Origin: an uncultured Alphaproteobacteria bacterium
GTDB lineage: Bacteria; Pseudomonadota; Alphaproteobacteria; CAAHEQ01; UBA3637
NCBI GenBank assembly: GCA_944393195.1
Contig: CALXZG010000003.1
Location: 1 to 35,222 of the forward strand
DNA: 35,222 nucleotides
Direction: 5' to 3'
Both the position numbers and the translations under genes were made by a program. This document shows positions 7,223 through 15,850 of the stretch, in pieces. The notes beneath the pieces were generated by a model that saw only the letters and a list, made by a program, of their open reading frames with translations, searched no databases and was not told the origin of the DNA. Numbering within the stretch: the first letter of the stretch is position 1; every line of letters starts with the position of its first letter.

Positions 7223-9340
7223 CTATCGGATAAAAATAACCTGTTGCGTGGGTGTCGGTTTTGTTTGGTGCGCCACCCGTTTGGCTTGTGTCGTTTGGCG
7301 TTTTAATTGTTGGGCTAATTTTTTAATATAGTCTGCCTGAGTGTCATCGTAAGCGTGGTCCCGTTCCCGGCTGGGGAAAACATAGAATGTGGTTCCGTTA
7401 GTAATATAGGGGACGCGCCAGGCTTTGCCGGAATAAGTGATTTTAAAAGCCGCGACGTTATAGGTTTGCGGTTTCATTTCCCGGTTTTGGCGTTCACGCA
7501 AAGCAGAACTGTACGGTTCCGGAAAATCGGCAATTTCCGTTTCAACCAAGCGGATAAAGTCGGCGTTTTTCCGTTCGTTATCATGACCGATATATATTAT
7601 GTTCCACGGTGTTTTTTGTGTTGCGGGCGGTGTCGGTATCGGTTCCGGCACGAGTGTGACCGGTGCCACCTTTTCGGTTAATTTTACCGTATCGATGCGA
7701 TAACCGGCATCGATGAAAGCTTGTTTCAAATCCGGTATCAGTTGAATAGTCAGCTTCATTATTTTGGTGTTGGCGTAAATCAAATCGATCAATGTTTTAC
7801 CGGAATTGTCCGGTGTATGCAGCAATTCAATGAATGTGCGGCGCATGGAGGGGGTCATCTTCTTAAAAAATTCTTTATGATGACAGGCGCAAATAACATG
7901 CCATGGTGTTCGGCCGGCGCTGTCTTTTTGACGCCAGAAAAACTCCCGTGTTTTGGCAGGCAGGTTATATTCGCAGAAAAAGTTTTGAATCTTAGTATAT
8001 TCGCCCAGCTTGGCCCAGTGGTGCATGATGTGATAATGGGAGAACAATTTCAGTCGGGCGGCCGGTACCTGAACAAATTGGCTCATATCGTTCCAGTAGG
8101 CTGCCGGATTTTGGCGTACATCCGAGAACGTATCCAGAAAGCGCAGCGCTTGTGTGGGGCGGCCTTGAAAATAATCACGGAAAGCGATAAAAACCGGAGA
8201 ATCGGCCGGTGGCAGTTTTTTCTTGGCCCCGAAGATAATATCTTCGTTTGATTGGTTTAGAGCACGTTCCGTTAATTGACGGGCATGTTGATCCGTATAT
8301 GGGAGGGTGCCTTCATCCAACGTATGCCACAGCAGGGATTTGTCGGGGGTTTCTTTTGTTGTCAGAGTGGCTTTGAGGGCGGTATCGTATCCGTCACTTG
8401 TTGCACAAAGGGTATGAAGCAGAGTAGCCGATTGAGCCGGTGTGAGTTTGGATGCCAGTAAGGTATCCAGAATCGGTTGGTGTTGCGCATTGAGGCGAGT
8501 ATAGCGGTTCGGCAACAACAGATCCGCAAACAGAGCTTGGTAAGCGGTATGGGGAGAGTGGTAGGCATGTTCCAAAAGCGGCAGAATATCGATTATTTTA
8601 TGGGGTGGAATCGGATCGTTCAGCAGGCTGAAGCTTAGGCACCGGAAGAACGAGCGTTCTGTTTCGGGAGATAATTGGTCAAAGTACGCTTTTTGTTTTG
8701 CCAGGAGGCCTGTTCGAGTGGGGTTATGGATTTGGGCATTAACGGACAGGGCCAAGGGAATACCGTTCCCGAGAAAAAAGGAAGCAGGGAGGAGTTGCAG
8801 GGCGATGTCGTTAAAAACCGGGGACAGGAAGAAAAAGCGAAAGCGCATAGCATCTTCGTTTTTATCCGTATGACCGAAACGGTCGCTGAGCAAATAGGGG
8901 CCGAGGTATTTGGGGTTGGCCTGATATTGTTCGAGGGCGTAGCGGATTAAGCGAGAGTTATTTTTTTCAATGATTTTATCCAGAAAGGAGGTATGATGAA
9001 ATAAAGCAAACAGGTTTTCGGAAGTTTCTTTTGATACGGCCGGCAGGTAGGACAGCAGTGTTTTTTCCGTTTTGGATGAAAGAGGTGTATCGGGGGCAAA
9101 CAGTTGTCGTAAAGCCTGATTGATTTTTTGGGCTTTATCCATAGCCTTGGAAAAGGTTGTCGGATGTTGGGCCAGTTCGTCGATAAAAAAGTGATAAAAG
9201 GCATTCGCCGCCGTTTGTTCAACATGAGGCAGCGATTGATTTAACAGGGCGCACAGGTCTTTCCGTTGGCGACTTTCCGTTGACGTGTGCATGATATCAC
9301 GCCATAAAGAGGGATAGTCAAACGGGTCGTTGTGTGGCAT
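7223..9340 (-). CDS. Large helical protein of unknown function, possible RelE/HigB-like C-terminus
   Basis: I do not recognise the family. The 705-residue protein has no signal peptide or membrane segment. Residues 1-560 look almost all helical, with repeated leucine/alanine-rich helices and an ankyrin-like patch (AGRTPWHVICACHHKEFF). A proline-rich linker follows, then a separate domain at 576-680: a helix with DFIRLVETEIADFP, a strand pair with FKITYSGKAWRVPYI, a strand TTFYVFPS and a final lysine-rich helix. This order recalls the small RelE/Gp49 (HigB) toxin fold, but the similarity is weak. The start at 9340 is chosen because AAGGAAC precedes it and because an in-frame extension to 9403 would cover the promoter boxes. 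It is monocistronic. Threonine, proline and histidine are high, consistent with its lagging orientation. Confidence 0.75.
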   Translation of the reverse strand: MPHNDPFDYPSLWRDIMHTSTESRQRKDLCALLNQSLPHVEQTAANAFYHFFIDELAQHPTTFSKAMDKAQKINQALRQLFAPDTPLSSKTEKTLLSYLPAVSKETSENLFALFHHTSFLDKIIEKNNSRLIRYALEQYQANPKYLGPYLLSDRFGHTDKNEDAMRFRFFFLSPVFNDIALQLLPASFFLGNGIPLALSVNAQIHNPTRTGLLAKQKAYFDQLSPETERSFFRCLSFSLLNDPIPPHKIIDILPLLEHAYHSPHTAYQALFADLLLPNRYTRLNAQHQPILDTLLASKLTPAQSATLLHTLCATSDGYDTALKATLTTKETPDKSLLWHTLDEGTLPYTDQHARQLTERALNQSNEDIIFGAKKKLPPADSPVFIAFRDYFQGRPTQALRFLDTFSDVRQNPAAYWNDMSQFVQVPAARLKLFSHYHIMHHWAKLGEYTKIQNFFCEYNLPAKTREFFWRQKDSAGRTPWHVICACHHKEFFKKMTPSMRRTFIELLHTPDNSGKTLIDLIYANTKIMKLTIQLIPDLKQAFIDAGYRIDTVKLTEKVAPVTLVPEPIPTPPATQKTPWNIIYIGHDNERKNADFIRLVETEIADFPEPYSSALRERQNREMKPQTYNVAAFKITYSGKAWRVPYITNGTTFYVFPSRERDHAYDDTQADYIKKLAQQLKRQTTQAKRVAHQTKPTPTQQVIFIR

Positions 9341-9374
9341 TTTTTTTGTTCCTTTGTTAGTCCGATAAAAGAAC

Positions 9375-9403
9375 AGTATAGGAAATAAAAGACTTTTTGT
9401 CAA
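9375..9403 (-). promoter_or_regulatory. Near-consensus sigma-70 promoter of the 705-residue gene
   Basis: On the - strand TTGACA (9398-9403) and TATACT (9375-9380) are separated by exactly 17 bases. This is the strongest promoter match in the window. The transcript should start near 9368, about 28 bases before the ATG at 9340. Confidence 0.78.
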
Positions 9404-9467
9404 GAAATTTTATCGTTTGTCCGTTGGAGCTTAAAAGCGGGTGTGTGGGACAGGGGCGTGTTTTTAC

Positions 9468-9496
9468 TTGACTTTTGGCAAAAAAAGAGGCATTCT
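9468..9496 (+). promoter_or_regulatory. Possible gatCAB promoter
   Basis: TTGACT (9468-9473) is a good -35 box. The hexamer 17 bases on, CATTCT (9491-9496), matches the -10 consensus at only three positions, so the site is tentative. It lies about 30 bases before gatC. Confidence 0.35.
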
Positions 9497-9525
9497 GTCG
9501 GGCATATTAATCAAAGGAGTCAGGT

Positions 9526-9813
9526 ATGAGTTTTAACGAGCAAACGATTAAAACGGTGGCCAATTTAGCGCGGTTACGGTTTCCGAAAGAAGATGAAGCC
9601 AAGTTTATGGCGGATATTGACAGTATTTTGGATTGGGTTGAACAATTAAAAGAAGTGGATGTGACAGGGGTTGAACCTTTGGTATCGGTGTCACCTCGGG
9701 AAACGGCTATACGGGCCGATGAAGTGCGTGACGGCAATATTCAAGCGGAATTGATGGCGAATGCGCCGGAATCGGTACAGGGATTTTATGTTGTCCCGCG
9801 GATGGTGGAGTAA
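9526..9813 (+). CDS. gatC: Aspartyl/glutamyl-tRNA amidotransferase subunit C
   Basis: The 95 residues match GatC in length and pattern: [17 protein letters not shown], then [19 protein letters not shown] and a C-terminal tail ending FYVVPRMVE. GatC wraps around GatA and GatB and stabilises the heterotrimer that turns Glu-tRNA(Gln), and often Asp-tRNA(Asn), into the amidated forms in the cytoplasm. AAAGGAG stands upstream of the ATG. gatA begins four bases after the stop, and the complete gatC-gatA-gatB order is present, as in many Alphaproteobacteria. Confidence 0.95.
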   Translation: MSFNEQTIKTVANLARLRFPKEDEAKFMADIDSILDWVEQLKEVDVTGVEPLVSVSPRETAIRADEVRDGNIQAELMANAPESVQGFYVVPRMVE

Positions 9814-9817
9814 AAAT

Positions 9818-11299
9818 ATGACGGATTTAGTGACATTACATATCGCCGAAGCGGCGGACTTATTAAACAAAAAAGAAATTTCGGCGGTGGAATTAACCAA
9901 TGCGCATTTGGCCGAGATGGAAAAAGGGCGAATCTTAAATGCCTACATTACCGAAACGCCGGAACGGGCTTTGGCGGATGCCGAAGCGTCGGACAAGCGT
10001 CGGGCGGCCGGGTCGGCTTTGGGTGTATTGGATGGGATTCCGATTGCGAACAAGGATTTATATTGCACGGCCGGTGTTCGGACGACGGCGGCTTCCAAGA
10101 TGTTAGCGAATTTTGTTCCGCCGTATGAATCGACCGTGACGCAAAAGTTAAAAGACGCGGGGACGGTCATGTTGGGAAAAGTCAACACGGATCAGTTCGC
10201 GATGGGCGGATCGACGATGACCAGCTATTTCGGGGTGACGAAAAACCCGTGGACGGATGAGCAGGGGGCTTATTCTTTGGTGCCGGGGGGGTCTTCCGGC
10301 GGATCGGCGGCGGCGGTTGCGGCCGGGTTATGTATGGGTGCGACGGGATCGGATACCGGCGGATCTATTCGGCAGCCGGCTTCTTTTTGTGGTGTTACGG
10401 GGATTAAGCCGACGTACGGGCGGTGTTCGCGGTATGGGATTGTGGCTTTTGCTTCCTCTTTGGATCAGGCGGGGCCGATGGCGCGGTCGGTCAAAGATTG
10501 CGCTTTGTTATTAGGGGCTATGGCCGGTGCGGACAAGTGGGATTCGACGGTGGCGGAGTTGCCTGTACCGGATTTTGCGGCGGCTTTGACGGGGGATATT
10601 CGCGGGAAGAAGATTGGTATTCCGAAAGAATATCGGCCGGCAGGATTGAACGAGCAGGTTGCCAAAGTTTGGGACAAAGGGATTCAGTTGTTGCGGGATG
10701 CCGGGGCAGAGATTGTGGATATTTCTTTGCCACACACGAAGTATGCGTTGCCTGTTTATTACATTATCGCTTGTGCCGAAGCGTCGTCGAATTTATCCCG
10801 GTATGACGGGGTTCGGTACACGGAGCGTGTGCCGGGGGCGACGTTGGATGAGATGTATGAAAATACACGGACGGACGGATTCGGTTCGGAAGTCATTCGC
10901 CGGATTTTATTGGGAACGTTTGTGTTGTCGGCCGGATTTTATGATGCGTACTATATTCGGGCGCAGCGGGTACGGCGGTTAATTTACGATGATTTCCAAA
11001 AGGCTTTTGAAACGGTAGATGCCATTTTGGCTCCGGCCGCGCCGACACCGGCTTTGTCGTATGAAGCGATGAAGCGCATGAGTCCGGTGGACACGTATTT
11101 AGGCGACGTTTTCACGACACCGAGTTCGTTGGCGGGGGCGCCGGCTTTGTCTTTACCGGTCGGGTTATCCGATACGGGATTGCCGATCGGCTTACAGATT
11201 ATCGGCAAGCATTTTGATGAAAGCACGGTATTGCAGATTGGTGATGTATTGGAAAAAGCAGCGGGATTTGATTTAACGCCGCGGCGGGTGAAAGGATAG
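9818..11299 (+). CDS. gatA: Aspartyl/glutamyl-tRNA amidotransferase subunit A
   Basis: Amidase-signature enzyme of 493 residues that frees ammonia from glutamine for GatB. The Ser-cisSer-Lys triad is visible: K79 in IANKD, S159 in [15 protein letters not shown], and nucleophile S183 in [12 protein letters not shown]. The length is normal for GatA. The start is placed at ATG 9818, four bases after gatC, with GGTGGAG at 9803-9809. An upstream in-frame start at 9761 would overlap gatC and is rejected. gatB follows six bases later. Confidence 0.96.
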   Translation: MTDLVTLHIAEAADLLNKKEISAVELTNAHLAEMEKGRILNAYITETPERALADAEASDKRRAAGSALGVLDGIPIANKDLYCTAGVRTTAASKMLANFVPPYESTVTQKLKDAGTVMLGKVNTDQFAMGGSTMTSYFGVTKNPWTDEQGAYSLVPGGSSGGSAAAVAAGLCMGATGSDTGGSIRQPASFCGVTGIKPTYGRCSRYGIVAFASSLDQAGPMARSVKDCALLLGAMAGADKWDSTVAELPVPDFAAALTGDIRGKKIGIPKEYRPAGLNEQVAKVWDKGIQLLRDAGAEIVDISLPHTKYALPVYYIIACAEASSNLSRYDGVRYTERVPGATLDEMYENTRTDGFGSEVIRRILLGTFVLSAGFYDAYYIRAQRVRRLIYDDFQKAFETVDAILAPAAPTPALSYEAMKRMSPVDTYLGDVFTTPSSLAGAPALSLPVGLSDTGLPIGLQIIGKHFDESTVLQIGDVLEKAAGFDLTPRRVKG

Positions 11300-11305
11300 A
11301 GTGTC

Positions 11306-12760
11306 ATGTATACGATTCAAGGAAAAACAGGTGATTGGGAGTTAGTCATCGGATTAGAGGTTCATTGTCAGATTTTATCGAAAGCAAAAGTGTTTTCAGG
11401 AGCTTCGGCGGAATTCGGTGCGGAACAGAACACGCATGTTTCTTTTATTGACGCAGGGTTTCCGGGTATGTTGCCGAAGGTCAATGAAAAGTGTATTGAA
11501 CAATGTGTCAAGACGGGATTCGGATTGAATGCCAAGATTAATACTTTTTCACGCTTTGATCGCAAAAATTACTTTTATGCCGATTTGCCGCAAGGGTATC
11601 AAATTTCCCAGTTATATTATCCGATTGTCGGAGAAGGCTACATTGAAGTGACGACGGAAGAAGGAACGCGTCGGATTGGGGTTGAACGACTACATTTGGA
11701 GCAGGATGCGGGGAAATCCATTCATGACATGGTGCCGGGGAAAAGCTTAATTGACTTAAACCGGTGCGGGGTCGGGTTAATGGAAATCGTATCCAAGCCG
11801 GATATGCATTCGCCGGCGGAAGCGGGGGAATACCTGCGGCAATTACGGGCGATTGTTCGGGCGCTCGGGACTTGTGACGGGAATATGGATGAAGGATCGA
11901 TGCGGTGTGATGTCAACGTATCGGTGCGCAAAGTCGGCGAGACGGCTTTACGGCCGCGGGCAGAGGTTAAGAATGTGAACTCGGTTCGGTTCGTGATGCA
12001 GGCGATTGAGATTGAAGCGCAACGGCAGATTGACATTTATGAAAACGGCGGAGAATGTCGGCAGGAAACACGGTTATTCGATTCGGTTAATTTAGAAACG
12101 CGGCCGATGCGATCCAAAGAAAATGCCAATGACTATCGGTATTTCCCGGATCCGGATTTGTTGCCGGTCATCTTAACGGACGAATACATTGAAAACATTC
12201 GTCGGAATTTACCGGAATTGCCGGAAGCCAAGAAAAAACGGTATGTGGAGGAGTTGGGCTTAACGCCGTATGATGCGTCTATTTTAACGGCAGATGTGGA
12301 AACAGCGACTTACTTTGAAACAGCGATTCAGGGGCAGGATGCGAAAAAAGTGGCAAACTGGGTCATGGGGGATTTGTTTGCCTATTTGAACAAATCGGCC
12401 AAGACAATTGCCGAAAGTCCGATCCGGGCGATTGATTTAGGGGCTTTGGTCGGGTTAATTGCCGATGGAACAATATCGGGCAAGATTGCCAAGGAAGTAT
12501 TCGAAATTATGGCGGAAACGGGAAAAGCTCCGGCCGTTATCGTGGAAGAAAAGGGGTTGAAGCAGGTATCGGATACGGGGGCGATTGAAGCTTTGATTGC
12601 CGATATTTTAGCGGCGAATATGGACAAGGTGGCCGAGATTAAGGCCGGTAAAGACAAGTTGAAAGGGTGGTTCGTCGGGCAGATTATGAAGGCGAGTCAA
12701 GGTAAAGTCAATCCGGCTTTAGCCAATCAATTGTTAGATAAAAAACTGAGCGAAGTATAA
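11306..12760 (+). CDS. gatB: Aspartyl/glutamyl-tRNA amidotransferase subunit B
   Basis: GatB phosphorylates the misacylated glutamyl or aspartyl tRNA and amidates it with the ammonia channelled from GatA. The 484 residues contain the hallmark openings [14 protein letters not shown] and [18 protein letters not shown], then RCDVNVSVR and [15 protein letters not shown]. The C-terminal helical and YqeY-type tail ends [16 protein letters not shown] and grips the tRNA elbow. The length is normal and no change is seen in key residues. It is the last gene of the operon, followed within a few bases by an intrinsic terminator. Confidence 0.96.
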   Translation: MYTIQGKTGDWELVIGLEVHCQILSKAKVFSGASAEFGAEQNTHVSFIDAGFPGMLPKVNEKCIEQCVKTGFGLNAKINTFSRFDRKNYFYADLPQGYQISQLYYPIVGEGYIEVTTEEGTRRIGVERLHLEQDAGKSIHDMVPGKSLIDLNRCGVGLMEIVSKPDMHSPAEAGEYLRQLRAIVRALGTCDGNMDEGSMRCDVNVSVRKVGETALRPRAEVKNVNSVRFVMQAIEIEAQRQIDIYENGGECRQETRLFDSVNLETRPMRSKENANDYRYFPDPDLLPVILTDEYIENIRRNLPELPEAKKKRYVEELGLTPYDASILTADVETATYFETAIQGQDAKKVANWVMGDLFAYLNKSAKTIAESPIRAIDLGALVGLIADGTISGKIAKEVFEIMAETGKAPAVIVEEKGLKQVSDTGAIEALIADILAANMDKVAEIKAGKDKLKGWFVGQIMKASQGKVNPALANQLLDKKLSEV

Positions 12761-12765
12761 AAACG

Positions 12766-12791
12766 GGGCGGTTTTCCAGCCGCCCTTTTTC
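12766..12791 (+). terminator. Intrinsic terminator after gatB
   Basis: GGGCGG (12766-12771) and CCGCCC (12780-12785) form a stem with an 8-base loop, followed by a T run. It starts five bases past the gatB stop codon. Confidence 0.85.
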
Positions 12792-12842
12792 ATTGAGAAT
12801 ATTGGAAGTTTAGTATGGTTATCATACGAAGAGAGCGTATTG

Positions 12843-13298
12843 ATGAAACAAGTTGAGATGTTTACGGACGGTGCGTGTTCGGGGAATCCGGGTGCCGGCG
12901 GATGGGGGTGTATTTTACGGTATCGCGGGCAGGAAAAAGAGTTGTCGGGCGGTGCGGCGGAAACAACGAACAACCGAATGGAAATGACGGCGGTCATTAT
13001 GGGGCTTCGGCAATTAAAGGAAGCGTGTGCCGTTCGAATTTGCACGGACAGCAAGTATGTTGTTGAGGGTGTGACGAAGTGGCTAAACGGATGGCAGGCC
13101 AGGGGGTGGCGGCGGGCGGATAAAAAGCCGGTGTTAAATGTGGATTTATGGCAGGAGATGTCGGATTTATTGGCGCGGCATGAGGTGAGTTGGATTTGGG
13201 TTAAAGGGCATGCCGGGCATCCCGAAAATGAGCGGGCGGATGCGTTGGCTGTTGCGATGCGAGATAAGTACAGAGACGGAAATTTTGGCGGTGCATAA
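12843..13298 (+). CDS. rnhA: Ribonuclease HI
   Basis: RNase HI cleaves the RNA strand of RNA-DNA hybrids during replication and repair. All catalytic acids are present in their motifs: D9 (MFTDGACSGNPG), E47 (NNRMEMTA), D69 (CTDSKYV) and D133 (ERADALA). H123 lies in the flexible loop KGHAGHPENE. The 151 residues equal the usual length, and the basic handle region (GWQARGWRRADKKPV) is intact. ATG 12843 is preferred over the in-frame TTG at 12840. The ribosome site is weak (GAAGAGAG). The gene stands alone between the gatB terminator and a convergent gene. Confidence 0.95.
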   Translation: MKQVEMFTDGACSGNPGAGGWGCILRYRGQEKELSGGAAETTNNRMEMTAVIMGLRQLKEACAVRICTDSKYVVEGVTKWLNGWQARGWRRADKKPVLNVDLWQEMSDLLARHEVSWIWVKGHAGHPENERADALAVAMRDKYRDGNFGGA

Positions 13299-13338
13299 AA
13301 TCGTCAATGGGATTATCGCCGGAACGCATTTTTCAAAT

Positions 13339-15045
13339 TTATGGTGTAAAAGAGCTGTCAAGAAAGCGTTGCAGGCGACGGAGGGTCAGGCTTTGCGGCC
13401 AGATGAAGCGTCGGCCGTCGGGGAGTAGCAGGACATAAGCGGGGGCGGTTCCCGCAGGTAAATCGTGTGTTAATGTTTGGGCGGCAGATGAGTTAATGTC
13501 GGCTGTTGCTATTTGGATGTTATGTTGTTTCAGCAGGCGTTGGGCGGTTGGTGTGTTCAGGGTGACAGCCTGATCCCAAGCGCAGGACCAGCAATGGGAT
13601 TGGGTGATGGTGACCAATGTGGGGTGTGTGACGGGTGTGTCGGTTGAAAAAAGCGTCGGTTTATTAATCGTTCCGAGGAGAAGGGTGGTAATCAGCCAAA
13701 GGGTTAATGCGATATACGGTACGCGTAATAAGATGGCGTATGTCGTTGGTGTCGCGGTTGTCATGGCATGAAACCGAGACAGTGCTTTATGTGAGGCACG
13801 GCTTTTCAACCAGAAGGGTAACATGGCACCGCATAACCAGAAGAACCAAATCAAGAGAACGGTTGGATGCGTATAATCGGCAGCCCCTTGCCAAAAGGGT
13901 TTCGGCAGAATCAACAGGCCGGCGGCCGTGATGAAGATTGACGGTCGCGGTCGGAATAGAAAGAAAGCCAGAAGCAGCAAGATAGCGATATTCGCACCGG
14001 GTAGAGCGCAGAAGATTTGCATGGTACCGGACGTGGTGGCGGCGGCCGCTATCAGAACCCAAGGTGTCAGGTGGCGGATAGAAGCAGATATGTTTTGTCG
14101 GACGGTGGCGGTTGTTCGACCGATATTGGTCAGCCAGACGGGCCAAAGCGGGCTGAACAAAAACAGGCATAATCCGCCAAAGAGTGCTGTAAACCAAGGG
14201 AAAGGCTTGGTCGGTCGGGGGAGCGGTTGATCCGTGACGGGCAGGTTAATTTGGTAAAAGAGGTCAGGTGTTTTCAAGTAGAGAGGAATGGTATCGCCGG
14301 GGGTGACGGGTAAATCCGAGACAGGAAACGTCAGACGGGCTTCACGACCGGTGACGGTGGCAGCCGATTCCGGAGTTCCGTCCATGGTTTGGGCGTGGAT
14401 GGACCGGACGGTATCGGGGAAAGAAATGACAGCCTGCCATTGTGTGTCGTTCAGGCGGGCGGCTTGCCCGATGACGTTTTGAGTATCTGCGGGAACGGCC
14501 GATGTGCTTAACGCATTTTGGATAAAGCCGCACCAAGGGGTTGGGCGGTTATGAACGGCGGGTAAAGTCAATGTTTGAAGAATGGTTTCTTTTTGGCAGA
14601 CACCGATTCGGGAACAGGCCGTGACGGTGGCGATGACAGCGAGGGGCGTGTCGTGTGTCGGGGGTGTCGGGAAGGTAAAAAGAATCGGGAAAAAGGCAGT
14701 GTCACGATAATTGTTGCCCCACGGTTCGCCGGGGGTGTGGCGGAGGGGTGTCAGGCGCGTAACATGTGCGGTGTCGGCGAAAGCTTGAATAACGGGATGT
14801 TGAAGTGTCCAGCCGTTTGTGAGGGTAAAAAGGAGGCCCGTGGCGACGGTTCGGGTATCGCGCAGGCCGCCGGGGCAGGCCAGCAAGCGGACGCGACCGA
14901 AACCGAATGTTTGTTCGGTTGAAGCGCCGGCATCGGTGTCGGTCAATGTCGCTTTGAAATCATCGGCGATTTGTGCGAGGGATATGGCACCGGCCGGTTG
15001 CGCGGTGATTAAAAAGAAAAAAAGGACGGTTAAAAATGCTTTCAT
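13339..15045 (-). CDS. DsbD/ScsB-like membrane thiol-disulfide protein, degenerate core
   Basis: The architecture is that of DsbD, which carries electrons across the inner membrane to periplasmic disulfide proteins. A signal peptide (1-20) leads into a periplasmic alpha domain with C144 and C150 spaced as in nDsbD (C-x5-C). A membrane core spans about 284-465, and a C-terminal thioredoxin-like domain has CWSC (485-488) and a cis-proline near P535. The total is 568 residues. The core is odd: where DsbD family members have a PCVLP-type motif with the essential cysteine, this protein reads SPLWP (298-302). Fewer helices are recognisable than expected. Electron transfer by the standard route looks impaired. 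No good ribosome site is seen. The gene diverges from infC. Confidence 0.7.
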   Translation of the reverse strand: MKAFLTVLFFFLITAQPAGAISLAQIADDFKATLTDTDAGASTEQTFGFGRVRLLACPGGLRDTRTVATGLLFTLTNGWTLQHPVIQAFADTAHVTRLTPLRHTPGEPWGNNYRDTAFFPILFTFPTPPTHDTPLAVIATVTACSRIGVCQKETILQTLTLPAVHNRPTPWCGFIQNALSTSAVPADTQNVIGQAARLNDTQWQAVISFPDTVRSIHAQTMDGTPESAATVTGREARLTFPVSDLPVTPGDTIPLYLKTPDLFYQINLPVTDQPLPRPTKPFPWFTALFGGLCLFLFSPLWPVWLTNIGRTTATVRQNISASIRHLTPWVLIAAAATTSGTMQIFCALPGANIAILLLLAFFLFRPRPSIFITAAGLLILPKPFWQGAADYTHPTVLLIWFFWLCGAMLPFWLKSRASHKALSRFHAMTTATPTTYAILLRVPYIALTLWLITTLLLGTINKPTLFSTDTPVTHPTLVTITQSHCWSCAWDQAVTLNTPTAQRLLKQHNIQIATADINSSAAQTLTHDLPAGTAPAYVLLLPDGRRFIWPQSLTLRRLQRFLDSSFTP

Positions 15046-15069
15046 GAAAGCAGAATAGCAAAAAAAAGC

Positions 15070-15098
15070 TTGATTGTCTTGTAAAAAATGTGTAAATT
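15070..15098 (+). promoter_or_regulatory. Sigma-70-type promoter for infC
   Basis: TTGATT (15070-15075) and TAAATT (15093-15098) are separated by 17 bases. Transcription would start near 15105, giving a leader of about 30 bases to the proposed ATT start. Confidence 0.6.
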
Positions 15099-15124
15099 AA
15101 CGTCGTCAGTTCAACTTTTTTAAT

Positions 15125-15130
15125 GGAGGT
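15125..15130 (+). promoter_or_regulatory. infC: Ribosome binding site that decides the infC start
   Basis: GGAGGT lies four to five bases upstream of an in-frame ATT at 15135 but overlaps the only nearby upstream ATG (15123). That ATG has no ribosome site of its own, so the signal favours initiation at ATT. Confidence 0.6.
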
Positions 15131-15134
15131 TCAT

Positions 15135-15671
15135 ATTAAACCGAATATTCAAGGCTCGTCAACGGGGAAAAATGATTTCCGGATGAATGAGCAAATTACC
15201 AATCCGCAGATTCGCTTAATTTTGGCGACCGGAGAAAATTTTGGGATTATTTCAACACGGGAGGCTTTGCGTAAAGCGGCCGACCAAGGGCTTGATTTGG
15301 TAGAGATTGCACCAGGGGAATTTCCGGTGTGTAAGATTTTGGAAGCGGGCAAGTATCGGTATGAGATGCAAAAGCGCAAAGCGGAAGCCCGAAAAAATCA
15401 AAAAGTGGTTGATATTAAAGAAATTAAATTAACACCCAATATCGGTGATAATGATTACGGTGTCAAAATGCGGGCGGCTCGTCGCTTTTTGGAAGGCGGG
15501 GACAAGGTTAAGTTCAACCTGCGCTTCCGGGGACGGGAAATGTCGTATTTGGATTTAGGGGCGGCTGTTTTAGAACGGGCTAAAGCCGACTTGGCCGATA
15601 TTGCAAAGGTAGAGCATGCGCCTAAATTGGACGGTCGTCAGATGAGTATGACGATGGCGCCGGTCAAATAA
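15135..15671 (+). CDS. infC: Translation initiation factor IF-3, probable AUU start
   Basis: IF-3 binds the 30S subunit, checks initiator tRNA and start codon, and prevents premature 50S joining. The N-domain (MNEQITNPQIRLIL, then LDLVEIAPGEFPVCKILEAGKYRYEMQKRK), the lysine-rich linker and the C-domain (EIKLTPNIGDNDYGVKMRAARRFLEGGDKVKF) are all intact. From ATT 15135 the protein has 178 residues, a normal IF-3 length. AUU is the known self-limiting start of infC in E. coli: IF-3 discriminates against it and so represses its own synthesis. ATG 15123 would add four residues but overlaps the ribosome site. rpmI and rplT do not follow; a terminator does. Confidence 0.9.
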   Translation: MKPNIQGSSTGKNDFRMNEQITNPQIRLILATGENFGIISTREALRKAADQGLDLVEIAPGEFPVCKILEAGKYRYEMQKRKAEARKNQKVVDIKEIKLTPNIGDNDYGVKMRAARRFLEGGDKVKFNLRFRGREMSYLDLGAAVLERAKADLADIAKVEHAPKLDGRQMSMTMAPVK

Positions 15672-15696
15672 CGGTTTGAAATGACGTTTGAAATGA

Positions 15697-15726
15697 AAAA
15701 CACCGGTATCATCCGGTGTTTTTTTG
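15697..15726 (+). terminator. Intrinsic terminator after infC
   Basis: AACACCGG (15699-15706) pairs perfectly with CCGGTGTT (15713-15720) across a TATCAT loop and runs into a T tract. infC is therefore monocistronic. Confidence 0.9.
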
Positions 15727-15736
15727 ATAAAGGATA

Positions 15737-15765
15737 TTGACAGTGCCCCGCCTTTTTGATACAGT
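15737..15765 (+). promoter_or_regulatory. Sigma-70-type promoter for rpoH
   Basis: TTGACA (15737-15742) and TACAGT (15760-15765) are separated by exactly 17 bases. Transcription near 15772 leaves a leader of about 80 bases that contains a short ORF and a hairpin. It also rules out the in-frame rpoH extension that begins at 15770. Confidence 0.65.
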
Positions 15766-15792
15766 ATAAATGATAAATCCGAAAGGATTGTC

Positions 15793-15849
15793 ATGGGTTT
15801 TTGTCTCGAGCAGAAAAAACCCGCTTATATTGCTTTTGAAAGGATATAA
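15793..15849 (+). CDS. Putative 18-codon leader ORF upstream of rpoH
   Basis: ATG 15793 has AAAGGA five bases upstream, the frame runs 18 codons, and TAA ends at 15849, a single base before the rpoH ATG. The ribosome site of rpoH lies inside its last codons. Both starts follow the same octamer GAAAGGAT. A hairpin, GGGTTTTT with AAAAACCC, lies within the ORF at about 15795-15822. The layout is what a leader peptide that couples or gates rpoH translation would look like. No homologue is known to me, and translation is unproven. Confidence 0.45.
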   Translation: MGFCLEQKKPAYIAFERI

Positions 15850-15850
15850 A

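Noticed and set aside
9341-9403. In-frame extension of the 705-residue gene to 9403
   Set aside because: It covers the TTGACA/TATACT promoter boxes, while AAGGAAC marks the start at 9340.
15770-15850. In-frame extension of rpoH from ATG 15770
   Set aside because: The promoter at 15737-15765 would start transcription at or after this ATG, no ribosome site precedes it, and RpoH homology begins at 15851.
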